From Allobosea sp. OK403 (lineage in GTDB: Bacteria; Pseudomonadota; Alphaproteobacteria; Rhizobiales; Beijerinckiaceae), in the NCBI RefSeq assembly GCF_900113835.1, contig NZ_FOQV01000003.1, positions 248,001-312,000 of the forward strand: a DNA stretch of 64,000 nucleotides, written 5' to 3'. The notes beneath the pieces are model-generated. The model saw only the letters and a list, made by a program, of their open reading frames with translations, was not told the origin of the DNA and ran no database searches. Positions 62,305 to 64,000 of the stretch are shown in pieces (position 1 is the stretch's first letter; every line of letters starts with the position of its first letter). Both the position numbers and the translations under genes were made by a program.

Positions 62305-64000
62305 TCAGGGCCGCTTGATCAGGTCCAGGATCGTCGGCCCCAGATCGCTCATGATCCGCTCTATAACCGGAGGGCCGAAACCCCGGCGCTCGAGGAAGAG
62401 GCGCGGATCGACGCGAAACAACGGGGACGCCTCGGCGAGGCCGGACACCGCGGCTGCGAATCCGGCCTGGTCGCCGGTCCCGGCATAATGCAGCGCGCGT
62501 CCAAGCAGGCTCAGCGGCCCCTCATTTGCCAGGAGCCGGGCAGCATGGCTTTCGGCTTGCTTGTTGGCGCCGGTCAGCCGCGCGCCCAGAAAGGCGTAGA
62601 AATCATACCAGGGCGGCCGGCCGCTGCTGAGCGAGACCGCCCGTTCCAGCAGGGGCAGGCCTTCGGCCGGGCGGTCGAGCTGGATGAAACGCGCCCCGAG
62701 ATCAGCCATGATGTCGGGATCATAAGGGTTGCGCGTCAAAGCCTCGCGGCCAGCAGCCAGCGCCTCGTCGGGCTGCCCGCGCGCGAAGAGCACGTCCATC
62801 ATCGCCTGCAGGGCGCGGGCGCTGGACGGCGCCAGGCGAACTGCGTTCAGCGCCGCGCTCAGCGCCCGGTCGAGCGGCGGGCCGGACTGCAGATTCAGGC
62901 CGGCGGTGTATTCGTCCAGGGTCAGGAAAGCGAGTTGCGACCAGGCCGCGTGGAAGTTCGGATCCTTCTCGAGCACCCCCTCCAGGCAAGTGCGTGCCGC
63001 CAGATGGTCCTCGGCCTTCATCGTCAGACGGAAATCGAGCGCCTGAAAGATGCAGCGCATCGCCGGCGATATGACCGAGGACTGCCTGAAATCGGCATGG
63101 ATGATGCCGAACGGCTCGGCCAGGCGGATCGCCAGGCGCCGGGCGATGTCCGGCAATTCGGGATCCTCTGCATTGAACCGGAACTTCCTGTTGCTGGCGC
63201 CGATCCAGACGATGCGCCCATCCTTGACCGCGCGCAGTCTCGCCGCGCTCTCGGTGACATCGCCGAAACGCGTCGCGCTTAGCTCGAAGACGTAGTCGGC
63301 ATCGACCGTCGTCGCACGCGGGTCGAGCGGGGCCTTCACGGTGACGAGATCGTCGAAACCGGCGATCGCGTCGGCCAGAAGCGTCACGAACCGGCGCGCG
63401 ATCTCGTTCGCCATAGGGTCCGGCGGCAACTCGCCGATCACGATCGCCAGGACGGGCAGATGCACAGCAGCGGTGGACGTCGTCGGCTTCATCACCCGCT
63501 CGACCGGAACGCTCTGCTGCAAAACGCTTGGCTGCAAGATGCGCGCGCCGGGCACCGGGGCGTCGTCGTCCCGGATACGATACCAAGAGGCCAGCGACGC
63601 CAATCCGAGCAGGAGCGCCAGGCCGGCACCCAGCAGCCAGCGGCGCGAGACGGCGGCATCGGGACGCCGTGGCGCCTCCTCCTGCGCCACGGCGTCGCCC
63701 GCAGTCGCGGTCGCGGGCTCGGCTTCGACCCCGGCACGCTCATCGACCTCGAATGCCGGCACATAGGCACCGACCGGGATCGCGATGCGGACCGGGTCGT
63801 CGGCACCCTCGCCGAGATAATATTGCCCGAGCGCCTTACGCAGGCGGCCCGCCTCGACACGGACGATCGGGTCCGATTGCGGATCGAAATCGGGCGGGCG
63901 GCCGAAGGCCTCCACCGCCACGGTGTACCCCTTCAACTCGGCGCTGCGCCCGTCGAGCGCGCGATCGACGATGAAGGCCAGAAAGGCGGAAAGCTGCGGC
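62305..64000 (-). CDS. TPR protein with winged-helix-like N-terminus and TolB-like domain (5' end outside window)
   Basis: The frame is open to the right edge, so the start lies beyond 64000; about 565 residues are seen. The N-terminal part has FLAFIVDRALDGRSAELKGY split by standard residues, then DFDPQSDPIVRVEAGRLRKAL, a winged-helix-like pattern frequent in Rhizobiales adenylate-cyclase-like and TPR proteins. A membrane helix (LLGAGLALLLGLASLASW) follows, then a TolB/FlgO-like region (IARRFVTLLADAIAGF). Several tetratricopeptide-type repeats from about residue 300 on complete it. A cytoplasmic DNA-binding domain joined to a periplasmic sensor is conceivable, as in CadC, but unproven. Confidence 0.8.
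   Translation of the reverse strand, partial: PQLSAFLAFIVDRALDGRSAELKGYTVAVEAFGRPPDFDPQSDPIVRVEAGRLRKALGQYYLGEGADDPVRIAIPVGAYVPAFEVDERAGVEAEPATATAGDAVAQEEAPRRPDAAVSRRWLLGAGLALLLGLASLASWYRIRDDDAPVPGARILQPSVLQQSVPVERVMKPTTSTAAVHLPVLAIVIGELPPDPMANEIARRFVTLLADAIAGFDDLVTVKAPLDPRATTVDADYVFELSATRFGDVTESAARLRAVKDGRIVWIGASNRKFRFNAEDPELPDIARRLAIRLAEPFGIIHADFRQSSVISPAMRCIFQALDFRLTMKAEDHLAARTCLEGVLEKDPNFHAAWSQLAFLTLDEYTAGLNLQSGPPLDRALSAALNAVRLAPSSARALQAMMDVLFARGQPDEALAAGREALTRNPYDPDIMADLGARFIQLDRPAEGLPLLERAVSLSSGRPPWYDFYAFLGARLTGANKQAESHAARLLANEGPLSLLGRALHYAGTGDQAGFAAAVSGLAEASPLFRVDPRLFLERRGFGPPVIERIMSDLGPTILDLIKRP

Overview
The window is a GC-rich chromosomal segment, almost fully coding, from an alphaproteobacterium of the order Hyphomicrobiales. 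Family-level signs are the ispH-thrB-rnhA run, the plant-type glutamate-cysteine ligase, the CysQ-like/DUF4170/acyltransferase/waaA/lpxK lipid A block, DUF2093 beside xseA, a DUF6101-like protein, and many short CTAG-bounded intergenic repeats. A Bosea-like genus is my guess, not a demonstration. No rRNA, tRNA, CRISPR array, prophage or transposase gene was found.

Layout. 1-2.1 kb: the end of an alpha/beta hydrolase and an orphan solute-binding protein. 1.6-4.1 kb (minus): rnhA, thrB, ispH. 4.2-5.4 kb: a MarR regulator with a perfect 24-bp palindrome at its promoter, then a glutathione transferase. 5.6-11.5 kb: HAD phosphatase, Kef-type antiporter with a MATE exporter, DUF937 protein and a secreted hypothetical. 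11.5-15.5 kb: chemoreceptor, DUF1127 protein with its own terminator, divergent LysR regulator, orphan Flp pilin. 15.5-20.4 kb (minus): plant-type gshA, a YbdK-type ligase and rsmE, with an epoxide-hydrolase-like gene between the last two that is flanked by inverted copies of one repeat. 20.6-23.1 kb: secreted hypothetical, ubiA, GNAT, DUF6101-like protein. 23.4-28.3 kb: the lipid A/Kdo block, containing a 263-bp nested inverted-repeat element. 28.3-32.3 kb: secreted hydrolase, xseA, divergent purD. 32.4-35.1 kb: a hydrolase with the complete residue set of fluoroacetate dehalogenase, a HAD 'type II' protein and a patatin. 35.1-38.2 kb: ArsR regulator with a divergent TSUP transporter, a two-domain GNAT, a hypothetical. 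38.3-42.1 kb: a large PAS-containing chemoreceptor with an FNR/FixK-type box upstream and a CheR-docking-like C-terminus, and two small membrane proteins. 42.3-46.6 kb: tadA, a giant Arg/Gly-rich pseudouridine synthase, rsmD, a second GST. 46.7-58.9 kb (minus): mutL, pgi, a zinc/non-zinc pair of M16 peptidases, a BamF-like secreted protein, lspA, ileS, ribF, a MaoC hydratase. 59.2-64 kb: CheY-like regulator, class IIA HAD protein, a membrane protein with a degenerate EAL domain (TipF-like layout), and a TPR/TolB-like protein that runs off the window end.

Most genes are housekeeping: translation and RNA modification, cofactors, lipid A, repair and glutathione. Accessory content is limited to the two hydrolase cassettes, the two chemoreceptors and several repeat families. 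Some repeats have inserted so close to genes that they supply stop codons (ybdK-like gene, rsmE) or part of a signal-peptide region (28.4 kb). I did not find a clear new multi-gene system. The best leads are the defluorinase-like locus, the FixK-type box on the PAS chemoreceptor, the nested inverted-repeat element and the repeat-flanked hydrolase.
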